Of a stretch of 64,000 nt of DNA, positions 33,643 through 42,116 are shown piece after piece. Source of the stretch: Pyxidicoccus parkwaysis (GTDB taxonomy: Bacteria > Myxococcota > Myxococcia > Myxococcales > Myxococcaceae). The notes below the pieces were generated by a model, which saw only the letters and a program-made list of their open reading frames with translations, had not been told where the DNA came from and ran no database searches. The stretch lies in the NCBI RefSeq assembly GCF_017301735.1, contig NZ_CP071090.1, positions 12,879,001 to 12,943,000 on the forward strand, written 5' to 3'. Made by a program: the position numbers and the translations under genes. The stretch's first letter is position 1; each line of letters starts with the position of its first letter.

Positions 33643-35262
33643 CTACGGGCCCACGGCCAGCGGCGCCTGCAGGTCAGTCACGAGCGCCTGTCCCCACGTC
33701 GTCTGCAGGCCGGCGAAGGGGAAGGGGAGGCGTGACAGCGCCAGGTGCACCTGGGCCCCCACGGTGAGGTTGGGGCCGGAGTACGTGAAGACGTAGCGCG
33801 TGGTGTAGCCCGAGCTCGTGAGCGGGAAGAGCGCGCCGGGCTCGCTCACGGGCTCGTTGCGGAACACGCTGAAGCCGGAGCCGGCGTAGCCGCGCTCGCC
33901 GGTGGAATCCCCGATGATGCCGCTGGCGTTGAGGTCCGCGTCGACGAAGGCCTGCGGGGACGCCGAGCCGAACATGCCCACCGGCTGGTCGAAGGTGAGC
34001 GTCACCGACTCACCGGCGTTCAGCTGGTTGTTGGCGTTGGAGTCGGTGAACTTCGCCACCAGCGCTCCGAGCGGCCTCGCGGACACCGCGTCGCCTCCGA
34101 AGAAGAAGCCCGTGCTGCTCCAGGAGGTGCCGTTGTCGAGCGATACCGCGCGGACCTGCACGTTGTACTCGCGGCCCGCGGCGATGGAGGCCGTGGGGGT
34201 GATGGAGAGCACCTGTCCGCCCAGGCCCAGGCTGGTGGTGACGGCGAGGCTCTGCTTGCCCGTCTCGTCTGTCAGCCGCACCAGCAGCGACGAGGGCTGC
34301 ACGGCCTGGTTGAACACGAGCTGAAGGGGCTCGCCCGGACGAAGCATGTTCTCCGAGGGCGCCTGCGAGCCGCCCGTCAGCGCGGGCACGTTGCTGGAGA
34401 CGATGGCGAGCGTGCCCGTGGACCGGGGGGCGGGCAGCACGAGCAGGCGCGCCGAGGCGTCCTGCAGCAGCTCGCGGGCGGTGTACACCGAGGTCAGCCC
34501 GCCGGACTCCGCGCTGCCGTCGGCGTTGCTGTCCACCGCGGGCACGGTGATGACATAGCTCAGCCCGGAGCCGCTCAGGCCGCCCAGTCGGGACAGCTCC
34601 TCGGGAGAGGGGATGCCGGTGAAGGTCACCAGCCCGTCCGCACCGGCGGTGGCCTCGGCGATGACGGAGCCGCCCAGCTCCCCATGCGCTCCGCCGCGCG
34701 AGAGGTTCGTCCACGCGGGAGTGGCCTCGATGAAGGCCCGGGCGCCGTTCGCGGGACGGCCCTCGGAGGTGAAGATGGCCGCGCGCACGCTGCCGTCCAG
34801 CTTCGCGAGCATCAGCGGCCCCACCAGCGCATTGCCGTTGCCGAGCGGGTAGGCGCCCGCCTCCGCGTTGATGGTGACGGGCACCCGCGTCGCGGCGTAG
34901 CCCGCCTTCTGGAGCGACACGAGCAGCTCCGCCCCGGCGGGCAGGTCCGAGAAGGAGAACGTCCCGTCCGAGGCGGTGGCGGTGGAGAGGTGGACCGGTC
35001 CGGCGGACAGCGTCACGTCCACTCCGGAGAGCGGCGCGAAGCGGGTGTCGAGCACCTGGCCGGACACGGTACCGGTGGGGGTGGAAGGCTCCTGGCCTCC
35101 CGTCGTGGGAGTGCCCGCGTCCGTCTCGACGAGGTTGGGCAGGCCCTCCACGAACGAGGGGAGCTGGGACTCGGCATTCACGGTGGGCTCCTCCCCGGAG
35201 GAGCCGCCGCAGTTCAAGAGCATGAGGGACACGACGGCCAGTGCAGCAGCGCGAAGGCGCAT
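33643..35262 (-). CDS. Surface lipoprotein with carboxypeptidase-regulatory-like and Ig-type domains
   Basis: 539 residues. Lipobox LLNC at residues 15-18; ribosome binding site AAGAGG. Residues about 60-140 are a carboxypeptidase-regulatory-like (transthyretin-fold) repeat (GTVSGQVLDTRFAPLSGVDV, GTFSFSDLPAGAELLV). A second such region follows near 165-250, then two Ig-like repeats of the type annotated SbsA/Big_5 (NVPALTGG, GEPLQLVFNQAV near 310 and GESVTLTFDQPV near 440). Such proteins are cell-surface or spore-coat components in myxobacteria; no enzyme motif is visible. Confidence 0.85.
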   Translation of the reverse strand: MRLRAAALAVVSLMLLNCGGSSGEEPTVNAESQLPSFVEGLPNLVETDAGTPTTGGQEPSTPTGTVSGQVLDTRFAPLSGVDVTLSAGPVHLSTATASDGTFSFSDLPAGAELLVSLQKAGYAATRVPVTINAEAGAYPLGNGNALVGPLMLAKLDGSVRAAIFTSEGRPANGARAFIEATPAWTNLSRGGAHGELGGSVIAEATAGADGLVTFTGIPSPEELSRLGGLSGSGLSYVITVPAVDSNADGSAESGGLTSVYTARELLQDASARLLVLPAPRSTGTLAIVSSNVPALTGGSQAPSENMLRPGEPLQLVFNQAVQPSSLLVRLTDETGKQSLAVTTSLGLGGQVLSITPTASIAAGREYNVQVRAVSLDNGTSWSSTGFFFGGDAVSARPLGALVAKFTDSNANNQLNAGESVTLTFDQPVGMFGSASPQAFVDADLNASGIIGDSTGERGYAGSGFSVFRNEPVSEPGALFPLTSSGYTTRYVFTYSGPNLTVGAQVHLALSRLPFPFAGLQTTWGQALVTDLQAPLAVGP

Positions 35263-35777
35263 GAAGATGACCTCTTGGATGGAGTTGAGCGCGCGAGGGG
35301 GACATACGTTCCGGCCCCGAAACGCCCCGCGCGAGGAGGATGAATAGCATCCAGGTCTGTCATTGCCTCCGGTCCGCCACCGGCGCGGAGCTGGACGGCG
35401 GTTTCATCGACTCGAGTCTGTCCATTCCCGGCGAGGACACGGCACGTCAGCCGAGGCGACATGTTCCCTGACACCGGAGGCGGCAAGAGCCCATGGGCCC
35501 AGGGCACTCCGTATGTCTATTGATGGAGAGACGAGAGGCTCCGCACGAACGTCCAGGCGCGGGCGGCTCGGCTCCTCCACCACCTGGCGAGAGGAAAGGG
35601 GGGGCGTCCCAGCAGTGGGACCGGAGGGCGGGGCCGCTCGACGTGCAATCACGAAACCAGCGGGGCCCCGAGCGCGCCTTTTCCCACCGCGCACGCCCCG
35701 TTCTCCTTCACGGAGCAAGTGTTCCCGGGAGCGGAGCACATTCAAGGGAGCAGCCGCTTTGATGGGGCCGCCCGCGA
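35263..35777. other. 515-bp intergenic region
   Basis: Separates two divergently transcribed lipoprotein genes and should hold both promoters. I see no gene, repeat or clear hairpin here; frames present look like noise. Confidence 0.5.
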
Positions 35778-37502
35778 TTGCGCGTGGCGTCCCCCATGAG
35801 GCCTCCGATGCTTTTCTCCTCCCGCTCGTCCTGCGTGCTCTTCGCCACCTGGGGCCTGCTGCTCTCAGCGGCTCCAGGCTGCCGCGATTCGTCCCAGCCC
35901 ACTCCCGATGCCGGTGTCCCCAGCGATTCGGGCACCTCCGACGCAGGGCCGTCAGACTCCGGGACGCCTCCCTGGGACGGCACCTACACCGTGCTGGAGG
36001 AGCTGGGAGACGGCACGGGTGACCCCGGCGTGCTCTCGTCCTGCGCCGTCGTTCCACAGGTGGGCGAGAGCGTCGCCGGAGGCTGCCTCGACCCGGCCAT
36101 GTTCGACCTGTCCGCCTGCGACGCCCCGTCGCTCGCCAACGTCCCGAAGGACGGCATCTTCCATGTCCGGCTGCGGGAGGAGTCCGTGCTGGCGGACGGC
36201 GGAGTGGAGGGCTCGTACTACACCGTGACGATGGGCCTCATCGGCGACGGCGGGCCCAGCAGGTTCTACTACGCGCCCGTCACTCACGAGGAGCGCGACG
36301 GGGACAGCCTGCTCCTCGGCATCCAGAAAACCTCCCGGGACGGAGGCAGCACCACCACCGTGCTGGCGGGGTGTGAGGCGCGCAGCAACCGCTACTTCAC
36401 GGGCTGCTTCGCCCGGTGCGTCAACGGCCGGGTGGTGGAGCGGGCCACCGCGGACGCCGACCGCATGCTGTGGCGCGAAGGCGAGCAGGAGTCCTCCGGC
36501 GGCCTCCATCTCGTGTCGGAGACGTACGTCGCGCAGGGCACGCCGTTGGACATCTACGTCGCCAAGAACCACGCCTACGTCGTCTCCGCCAATGCCTACC
36601 TTCGCCCGGGCAAGCCGGGCGGCATCTCCGTCTTCGACGTGACGGACCGGCGCCACCCCGTGCTCGAGAAGGTCATCAGCCTCCCCGACGACCAGCTCTG
36701 GAACAGCGTATGGACCAAGGGGGACGCGCTGTACGTCGCCAGCCAGGACACCGGCATCGTCGTCTTCGACATCTCCAACCCGGCGGACCCGAAGTTCGTG
36801 CGCCGCGTGCCCTCCAGCGCCCCCCTCGCCGTGCACACCGTGCTGGTGGACGGAGACCGCCTCTACGGCATGGGGCTCTGGCCTTCGAGCAACACCCTCG
36901 TGTTCGACGTGTCCAAGCCGCTGGAGCCCGTGCTGCTCCAGCGCCTCGCGTTTCCCCTGGTGGGCCCCTACGACGGAGCCCATGACGCCTTCGCCTACCA
37001 GGGCAAGCTCTACATCAGCCACTTCGAGGGCGGCCTCAAGGTCGTCGACGTCGCGGACCCGAACGACATGAAGCTGGTGGGGACCTACACGTACCCGAAC
37101 ACCACCGCCCACCACAACGCGGTGGGAACCTTCGCCGGGCGCACCATCGTCTTCGAGGGCGGTGAGAACCATGGCGCTCACCTGCGCGTGCTGGACGCCA
37201 CCGACCCGGCGCACATCGTGAAGATTGGCGAGTTCCGCATGCGGCCCACCACCTCCATCCACAACATCCTCCTGGTGGGCACGCGCCTGTACGTCGCCTG
37301 GTACCAGGAGGGCGTGCGCGTGCTGGACGTGTCCAACCCCACGAAGCCCCGGCAGGTGGCCTACTACAACACGCACCGCGAGACGGACCCGGAGCGCACC
37401 GAGGACGTCTTCGAGGGCGCCATCGGCATCCGCGTGCCCGGCGACGGCTACGTGTACGTCGTCGACAGCTCACGCGGCCTGCTCATCTTCAACCAGCTCT
37501 AG
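35778..37502 (+). CDS. LVIVD-repeat beta-propeller lipoprotein
   Basis: 574 residues from ATG 35778; ATG 35796 (568 residues) is an equally good start just before the signal. Lipobox AAPGC near residue 35, then an Asp/Ser/Gly-rich linker. The C-terminal 330 residues contain LVIVD-type repeats (GISVFDVTDRRHPVLEKV, GIVVFDISNPADPKFVRRV, TLVFDVSKPLEPVLLQ, GLKVVDVADPNDMKLVG, GVRVLDVSNPTKPRQVAYY) that form a beta-propeller. Such proteins are secreted or surface-bound and probably bind other molecules. A weak 6-bp hairpin overlaps the stop codon. Confidence 0.87.
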   Translation: MRVASPMRPPMLFSSRSSCVLFATWGLLLSAAPGCRDSSQPTPDAGVPSDSGTSDAGPSDSGTPPWDGTYTVLEELGDGTGDPGVLSSCAVVPQVGESVAGGCLDPAMFDLSACDAPSLANVPKDGIFHVRLREESVLADGGVEGSYYTVTMGLIGDGGPSRFYYAPVTHEERDGDSLLLGIQKTSRDGGSTTTVLAGCEARSNRYFTGCFARCVNGRVVERATADADRMLWREGEQESSGGLHLVSETYVAQGTPLDIYVAKNHAYVVSANAYLRPGKPGGISVFDVTDRRHPVLEKVISLPDDQLWNSVWTKGDALYVASQDTGIVVFDISNPADPKFVRRVPSSAPLAVHTVLVDGDRLYGMGLWPSSNTLVFDVSKPLEPVLLQRLAFPLVGPYDGAHDAFAYQGKLYISHFEGGLKVVDVADPNDMKLVGTYTYPNTTAHHNAVGTFAGRTIVFEGGENHGAHLRVLDATDPAHIVKIGEFRMRPTTSIHNILLVGTRLYVAWYQEGVRVLDVSNPTKPRQVAYYNTHRETDPERTEDVFEGAIGIRVPGDGYVYVVDSSRGLLIFNQL

Positions 37503-37587
37503 CCCGGCACCCGGGCCCTCCAGGCGAAATGGGGGGCCCTGCTGGAGCACCTGGCATGGCTCCAGTCGTTGCGAGGGCCGCTCCCAG

Positions 37588-37920
37588 TCAGCCGCAATCG
37601 CAGTAGAACTCCGTCTTTTTCGGCGGCGCCGGGGGCAGGAACTGCCTCATCTCGATGTGACAAGGCGCCTCGCAGACCTCGACGAGCTGATAGTTCAGCA
37701 GGAGCGACGCTTCGCAGTCGGCCTCAGGACGTACTACGTACGTGTCTGAATTGAAGCTGCATTTCGCCAGCCCGGAGTAACGCTCCTGGAAGCGGACCTT
37801 CGTCGAGTCGCCGGTCTCCAGGAGCGTCATCGACACCGACCTCCGGGATTCGGGGCAGTCGGTCTTCACGGGATAGTCGAACTCACGAGCCCCCGCTTTC
37901 GGTATCTCGCCGAGGACCAT
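37588..37920 (-). CDS. Small hypothetical protein, probably the 3' part of a frameshifted gene
   Basis: 110 residues from ATG 37920. The same frame continues upstream with protein-like sequence (SDHLALYYFEGEQTESTWT) for about 30 codons to a TGA but offers no start codon there. In a neighbouring frame directly upstream (about 38055-37998) lies a hydrophobic, signal-like stretch (VALTAIVTAIIVAAAQRLLS). A single-base shift near 37998 would join them into one secreted protein. So this is either a gene with an internal frameshift or one with a late start at 37920. Four Cys near the C-terminus (VCEAPC, YCDCG) suit an exported protein. No family recognised. Confidence 0.55.
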   Translation of the reverse strand: MVLGEIPKAGAREFDYPVKTDCPESRRSVSMTLLETGDSTKVRFQERYSGLAKCSFNSDTYVVRPEADCEASLLLNYQLVEVCEAPCHIEMRQFLPPAPPKKTEFYCDCG

Positions 37921-38271
37921 GGTCCAGGTGGATTCTGTCTGCTCCCCTTCGAAATAATAGAGGGCGAGGTGGTCTGACTTGTCTTCGATCGCGTCAGCTC
38001 AAAAGCCTCTGGGCGGCTGCCACGATGATTGCAGTCACGATTGCAGTGAGCGCTACCCGGGGGCGGGGGACGCGGACATGGCAAACTTTTGCATCGCGTC
38101 CTGCGTCATCATTCAATGCGGCGGCACGGACTGGGCCTGATTGCACTTCGCTCCGGGAAATGACCCACAGACGGGCTCCTCCGCGTGTCGGCTCGGTGCA
38201 GGCATCCGTACGTGTCCAGTGAGCCCAGCGCTGCGTGGTGCTTTCGCAGCAGCGTGAGAGCCAGCCAGACC

Positions 38272-38317
38272 GTAAGTCTTCGCCGTGCCCCGTCGTGACG
38301 GGCTCCCGCGTCTCGTG
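38272..38317. repeat. Left terminal inverted repeat (46 bp)
   Basis: Starts GTAAGTCTTCGCCGTGCCCC and matches the reverse complement of 42117-42162 at all 46 positions. The following AT-rich patch (38320-38345, containing TATTTATAT) is a plausible promoter for the passenger operon. Confidence 0.95.
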
Positions 38318-38363
38318 CAAAGTTACGCGTGTATTTATATGCGGAATGCCGTAGGTAGTTCAA

Positions 38364-38646
38364 ATGAGCGCCACAGCCAAACCTCGCCGAGGCCGCCCCC
38401 CGAGTCAAAGACCTCGCCAAGACCTACGAAGGAAAGACCTACGTCATCACGACGTTCAGGCTGAAGAAGCGAACCGTCGCCGAGGCCGATGTCATCGAGG
38501 AGGCCTTGGGGCTTGGGTCCAGGACGAACGCGCTCCAGTTCGCCGTCGAGCAGGTCTTCAAGAACCTTCACAAGTTGGCGAGGTCCATGACCCGGGCTGA
38601 AATTGACCGCGACATGCGGCGGCGACTGAAGAGGCTGGGAGGATAG
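38364..38646 (+). pseudogene. AT-hook/small DNA-binding protein, frameshifted in a C6 tract
   Basis: The ATG at 38364 opens MSATAKPRRGRP, whose RRGRP core is an AT-hook, but the frame is lost at a run of six C (38395-38400). Removing one C gives RGRPRVKDLAKTYEGKTYVI and continues to the TAG at 38644-38646, about 93 residues in all, with TFRLKKRTVAEADVIEEALG and NALQFAVEQVFKNL reading like a ribbon-helix-helix or similar small regulator. The downstream frame has no start of its own, so the gene is either broken, read by frameshifting in the C tract, or hit by a base-calling error. It lies 6 bp before the SDR gene and would be the first gene of the cassette operon. Confidence 0.6.
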
Positions 38647-38652
38647 CGCTCG

Positions 38653-39714
38653 ATGGCCACTGTGTTTTTGACGGGGGCGACCGGCTTCGTAGGAGGTGCG
38701 ATTCTTGCCCAGCTCCTAGCCGATGCTCGTGTCGAACAGGTTGTCCTGCTGGTTCGTTCTCGTGATTCGGACCATGCCGATGAACGGGTCGTTGAAGCGT
38801 TGGGCCGCTTCGATGTGCGGATGCCAGGGGCCGGTCGGGTGGTTGTGGTTCGCGGGGCCCTGAACGACTTTATTCTGCCTCGGGAAATACTCGGAAGGTT
38901 GACCCACGTCGTCCATGCGGCGGCCCACACTTCGTTCCGGTCGGTACGTACAGCACGCGAGACGAACGTTGAGGGGACAAGGTTCCTTGCTCGCGCCCTC
39001 ATGGGAGCGGCGAAGCTGGAGCGGTTCCTATTCGTGGGCACCGCGTACCGTCTTGGCGTGGCCGATGTAGGTCTCGTCCAGGAGGACATGCGCTCATCAG
39101 ACCAGCACGTCGCTGAGTACACGCGGACCAAGGCTGAGGCCGAGGTGGTCTTGGAGGAGGCGAGCAGATTGCCTCTGGTGATCGCTCGCCCGTCGATTGT
39201 CGTGGGCCACACGCGGTTGGGGGTGAAACCGTCTGCCAGCCTTTTTTGGTACTACCGAGCACTGGCAAAAGCCGGCATCAGTCCCTTTTCCGATGTCCAG
39301 CTCCGAGACATTGTGCCCGTTGACTGGGCCGCAGGCGCCAGCGTCCACCTGCTGCTGAAGCGGTCCTTGGCGCGAGTTCGGTATCACATCTCCGCTGGAG
39401 AAGGCTCGTCCGAGACGTGGGCGGCCATTCGCAACAGGTTCGCAGAGCTGGGGCAGGCATCCCCAGCGCACGAGCGCGTTCAGGTCGCTGCCCTTTCCGG
39501 CCACCCCGCATGGACCGTAGCCGGCTTCCAGCCTTGGACGGTCGGTGCCATCACGGAGTGCGCCAGGTTTTCGCAGCTTCCCTACGGCGCCTTCTCCAAT
39601 GAACGAATTCTGGCTGAGGGGTTGGAACCTCCGCCTCGTTTCACCACCTACATTGAAACCTGTTTGGCCAGCAGTGACCGCACCGTCGATGAGCAGGCTC
39701 GTGATGATGTCTGA
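38653..39714 (+). CDS. Extended SDR, thioester-reductase/NAD-binding-4 type
   Basis: 353 residues. The Rossmann NAD(P) motif GATGFVGG lies at residues 8-15 and the catalytic pair is Y156/K160 (EYTRTK). THVVHAAAHTSF is the conserved strand-4 region, and DIVPVDWAA the typical motif of the thioester-reductase-like (Male-sterility, NAD_binding_4) subfamily, which reduces acyl thioesters to aldehydes or alcohols or acts on NDP-sugars. The substrate cannot be told here. It overlaps the next gene by 8-11 bases and is the first intact gene of the cassette operon. Codon use is less GC-rich than the chromosome around it. Confidence 0.85.
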   Translation: MATVFLTGATGFVGGAILAQLLADARVEQVVLLVRSRDSDHADERVVEALGRFDVRMPGAGRVVVVRGALNDFILPREILGRLTHVVHAAAHTSFRSVRTARETNVEGTRFLARALMGAAKLERFLFVGTAYRLGVADVGLVQEDMRSSDQHVAEYTRTKAEAEVVLEEASRLPLVIARPSIVVGHTRLGVKPSASLFWYYRALAKAGISPFSDVQLRDIVPVDWAAGASVHLLLKRSLARVRYHISAGEGSSETWAAIRNRFAELGQASPAHERVQVAALSGHPAWTVAGFQPWTVGAITECARFSQLPYGAFSNERILAEGLEPPPRFTTYIETCLASSDRTVDEQARDDV

Positions 39715-40891
39715 AATGCATGCTGGGGTGCCGTTCAAGGGTGAGTTGTACGAGGAGTTGACCCATCGGGCGATTCTCGAATGCCATAAATGGAATCTCG
39801 GTGCGGGCGACCGGCCTACGATGTGCCGCTTTCCCCTCATTGTTTCCAGCCGGCTCTGGAACGAGCTTGGGGACATGGCCGAAGCCCTCGTCCAAGAGGC
39901 GGTGAACGCCGAGCGAGAACTGTTAGAGCGCCCTGAGCTGCACGCTTTGCTGGGGCTTTCCAAGAAGACCGCATCCTGCCTTCGCGGAGCACCCTGGTCA
40001 GATGCCCCGAGGTACACACGGTTAGATTTTCATCCGACCGATGACGGCTTCCGCATCACGGAGAGCAACTGCGACGTTGCTGGAGGGCTCCTGGAGGCAT
40101 CGGGGGTGGGAAGCATTCTTGCCTCGCTCCTTGGCATCAAGGCGCCTGCGGACCCCGCTGGCGAATTTGCCGATGCCTTCGCTCAGCGACTTGGTCGCGG
40201 GGCGAACGTCGGCCTGGCGCACCTGGCCAACTACTCCGAAGACCGACAGGTCGTCCTTTACCTCGCCCGCCGCCTTCAAGAACGCGGTCTGAAGACCTGG
40301 CTCTTTCATCCGTCTCAGTTGCGCCCCGGTCTCCAGATCGCAACGCCTTCCGGATCTCAAAGCCTTGATGCCGTGTACCGATTTCTCCCGGGTGACTGGC
40401 TTGAACAGCTCCCCAGTGAATGTGGATGGAAAGAGCTGTTCTCGTCCGAGCGAGTCTCAAACCCCCTGAGCACGCTCCTGGTTCAATCCAAGCGGTTCCC
40501 CCTTGTCTGGCCAGAGCTGCGGTCGGCGCTCCCAACGTGGGGGCGCCTTCTGCCTGAGACAAAGGCACCGGTGGCCAAGATGGAAGCCGAGACCGGATGG
40601 GTGCTCAAGCCCGCTTTCGGCCATGAGGGCGCCAACATCGTCTTGGATGGCTCGACGGTCTCCGCCGTGGCTGGTGCCCTGTGGAAGAGGGCAAGACGAA
40701 ATCCGACAGGCTGGGTCGCTCAGCGGCGGTTCGAGAGCTCGACGCTCGACACTCCCGAGGGGCCGAGGTTTCCGTGCATCGGCATCTTCGTCGTCGGGGG
40801 AAGGCGTGCCGGGGGTTATGCGCGACTCAGTACAACGCGGGTGATAGATGCTTCCGCACAGGAAGCTGTGGTCCTTGTGGAGGAAGAATGA
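39704..40891 (+). CDS. Glutathionylspermidine-synthetase-like ATP-grasp ligase
   Basis: 395 residues from ATG 39704 (ATGs at 39707 and 39716 are alternatives), all overlapping or abutting the end of the SDR gene, which implies translational coupling. The pattern follows the C-terminal synthetase domain of glutathionylspermidine synthase: FRITESNCDVAGG (ligand loop), a Rossmann-like middle (RQVVLYLARRLQERGLKTWL), TGWVLKPAFGHEGANIVL (ATP-binding) and FPCIGIFVVGGRRAGGYARLS near the end. The family makes amide bonds between a carboxylate and an amine using ATP. There is no amidase domain. Glutathionylspermidine itself is unlikely; homologues work on peptides and small molecules. Confidence 0.8.
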   Translation: MMSEMHAGVPFKGELYEELTHRAILECHKWNLGAGDRPTMCRFPLIVSSRLWNELGDMAEALVQEAVNAERELLERPELHALLGLSKKTASCLRGAPWSDAPRYTRLDFHPTDDGFRITESNCDVAGGLLEASGVGSILASLLGIKAPADPAGEFADAFAQRLGRGANVGLAHLANYSEDRQVVLYLARRLQERGLKTWLFHPSQLRPGLQIATPSGSQSLDAVYRFLPGDWLEQLPSECGWKELFSSERVSNPLSTLLVQSKRFPLVWPELRSALPTWGRLLPETKAPVAKMEAETGWVLKPAFGHEGANIVLDGSTVSAVAGALWKRARRNPTGWVAQRRFESSTLDTPEGPRFPCIGIFVVGGRRAGGYARLSTTRVIDASAQEAVVLVEEE

Positions 40892-41589
40892 ATCAGACCC
40901 ACGCACTTGCTCGGTGGAGGGCTGCGGCCGGGCCATGGGCTCATTTCCTGAAGCCATCATTGCTCGCGGCCGCGGTTGACGGCGTGGAGCCACTGCCATC
41001 AGCCGTCGCCCACCTTCAATGGAAACCAGAGGGCAATGATGTAGCAGCCGTGCTGGAATTGCCCGCGTTGGAGTCGATTGCGATGGGCGTGGCTCTCGGC
41101 CGGAAGGGGTGGTGCGTCGTGCCCATGTTCAACACGGTTCACGGGGAAGGAGAAGTGCTTGTAACCCGGTACGTGATTCGGGCCTTGCTCGGTGCGGTCC
41201 CAGACCTGCCAGAAAAGCCATCAGGCCCGCCCGTCTTCCTGCTCGACTCCGAGCGACAGTCAGCCTCGGAAACCTGGCTTCGCGATGGCTACTTCGACAA
41301 CCGCTGGTATGTCTTTGAAAGCGATTTCCCGAGCGCGGAATTCTTCACGTCCAAGGGGGTTGGTCGGCTGCTGGTAGTTACCCGAGGCAATGCTCTTCAG
41401 CCTGACATTCGTGACGCCTTCGCTGCTCACTCGACCCTTCAACGGTTTCTCGTAAATCCAGATGACGGGCAGCAGGCTCCATTTCCAGCGCCACGTGCCG
41501 CGATTTGGAGGAGCATCGCGAGCTTTGGAAGGGCACTCGAACGGAACTGGGACGGGACCTTCGGCCGCCGCCGCGTCTCGCACGGGTAG
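40888..41589 (+). CDS. Unknown protein, third gene of the cassette operon
   Basis: 233 residues; its ATG overlaps the stop of the ligase gene as ATGA, a sign of coupled translation. The middle (ALESIAMGVALGRKGWCVV, PMFNTVHGEGEVL, VTRYVIRALLGAVPDLPEKP, GPPVFLLDSERQ) and the end (RLLVVTRGNALQPDIRDAF) look like an alpha/beta fold. No signal peptide and no motif I recognise. Its strict coupling to the ATP-grasp gene suggests that the two proteins work on the same substrate or in one complex. Confidence 0.75.
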   Translation: MNQTHALARWRAAAGPWAHFLKPSLLAAAVDGVEPLPSAVAHLQWKPEGNDVAAVLELPALESIAMGVALGRKGWCVVPMFNTVHGEGEVLVTRYVIRALLGAVPDLPEKPSGPPVFLLDSERQSASETWLRDGYFDNRWYVFESDFPSAEFFTSKGVGRLLVVTRGNALQPDIRDAFAAHSTLQRFLVNPDDGQQAPFPAPRAAIWRSIASFGRALERNWDGTFGRRRVSHG

Positions 41590-41646
41590 GTCGGCGGAGG
41601 GGCTCGGTCGCGACGGTAATCTTTGGAGTACCGAGAGGTATTCCAG

Positions 41647-41808
41647 ATGCCAAACGTTCTACGTCCCAGGACCACGGTGCCGGCGAAACCGCCCGTGCCA
41701 CCAAGACCACCTGCTCCACCCTCTGAGCCTGCGCCGCAGAAGGCGCCGAAGCCCCCAGTGCCACCTGCGGCATTCCCGCCACCGGGGCCCGGGCGGGACG
41801 CTCACTGA
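41647..41808 (+). CDS. 53-residue proline-rich peptide
   Basis: Starts at ATG 41647 with GAGAGG about 9 bases upstream, 57 bp after the preceding stop. After MPNVLRPRTTV nearly every second or third residue is proline (PAKPPVPPRPPAPP, KAPKPPVPPAAFPPPGPG), ending GRDAH. Third codon positions of the prolines vary (ccg, ccc, cca, cct), as expected if the amino acids are under selection. It lies in the operon with an ATP-grasp ligase and could be a modified peptide or an adaptor; it may equally be a chance frame, since the tnpA remnant occupies the opposite strand at its end. Confidence 0.45.
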   Translation: MPNVLRPRTTVPAKPPVPPRPPAPPSEPAPQKAPKPPVPPAAFPPPGPGRDAH

Positions 41809-42082
41809 GACGCACCGGCACCAGGGCCGCGCTCTTCGTGGTGGGCTTCGGACGGGGGCCTCCCGCGGGGCGTCCCTTGCGCCACTCGTAGAGCGTCGGC
41901 CCGGACACACCCAGCTTCTGCGCCGCGTCCGTCACCGTCCTGCCCGCCGCCACGGTGTGCTCGGCGTAGCGCACTGCGAAGGCGCGCAGGGCCTCGGGGA
42001 ACGGCAGCGAACCACTGCGTCGCCCGGCCTTCAATCGCTGCGCTTCCTGACGGAACTGCTCCAACTTCTTCTCCAACTCCAC
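41797..42082 (-). pseudogene. tnpA: IS66-family accessory transposase TnpA, 3' end replaced
   Basis: GTG at 42082 preceded by AGGAGG. The first 70 residues match the IS66 TnpA pattern: MELEKKLEQFRQEAQ, then a helix-turn-helix (GRTVTDAAQKLGVSGPTLYEWRKG). After about residue 95 the frame runs on to 41378 but is antisense to the cassette genes and no longer looks like TnpA, so the true 3' end was lost when the cargo was joined. Alone it cannot transpose; TnpB and TnpC are missing. Confidence 0.75.
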
Positions 42083-42116
42083 GTGCCACCTCCTGGCGTG
42101 TGGCCGCCGGAGGTCT

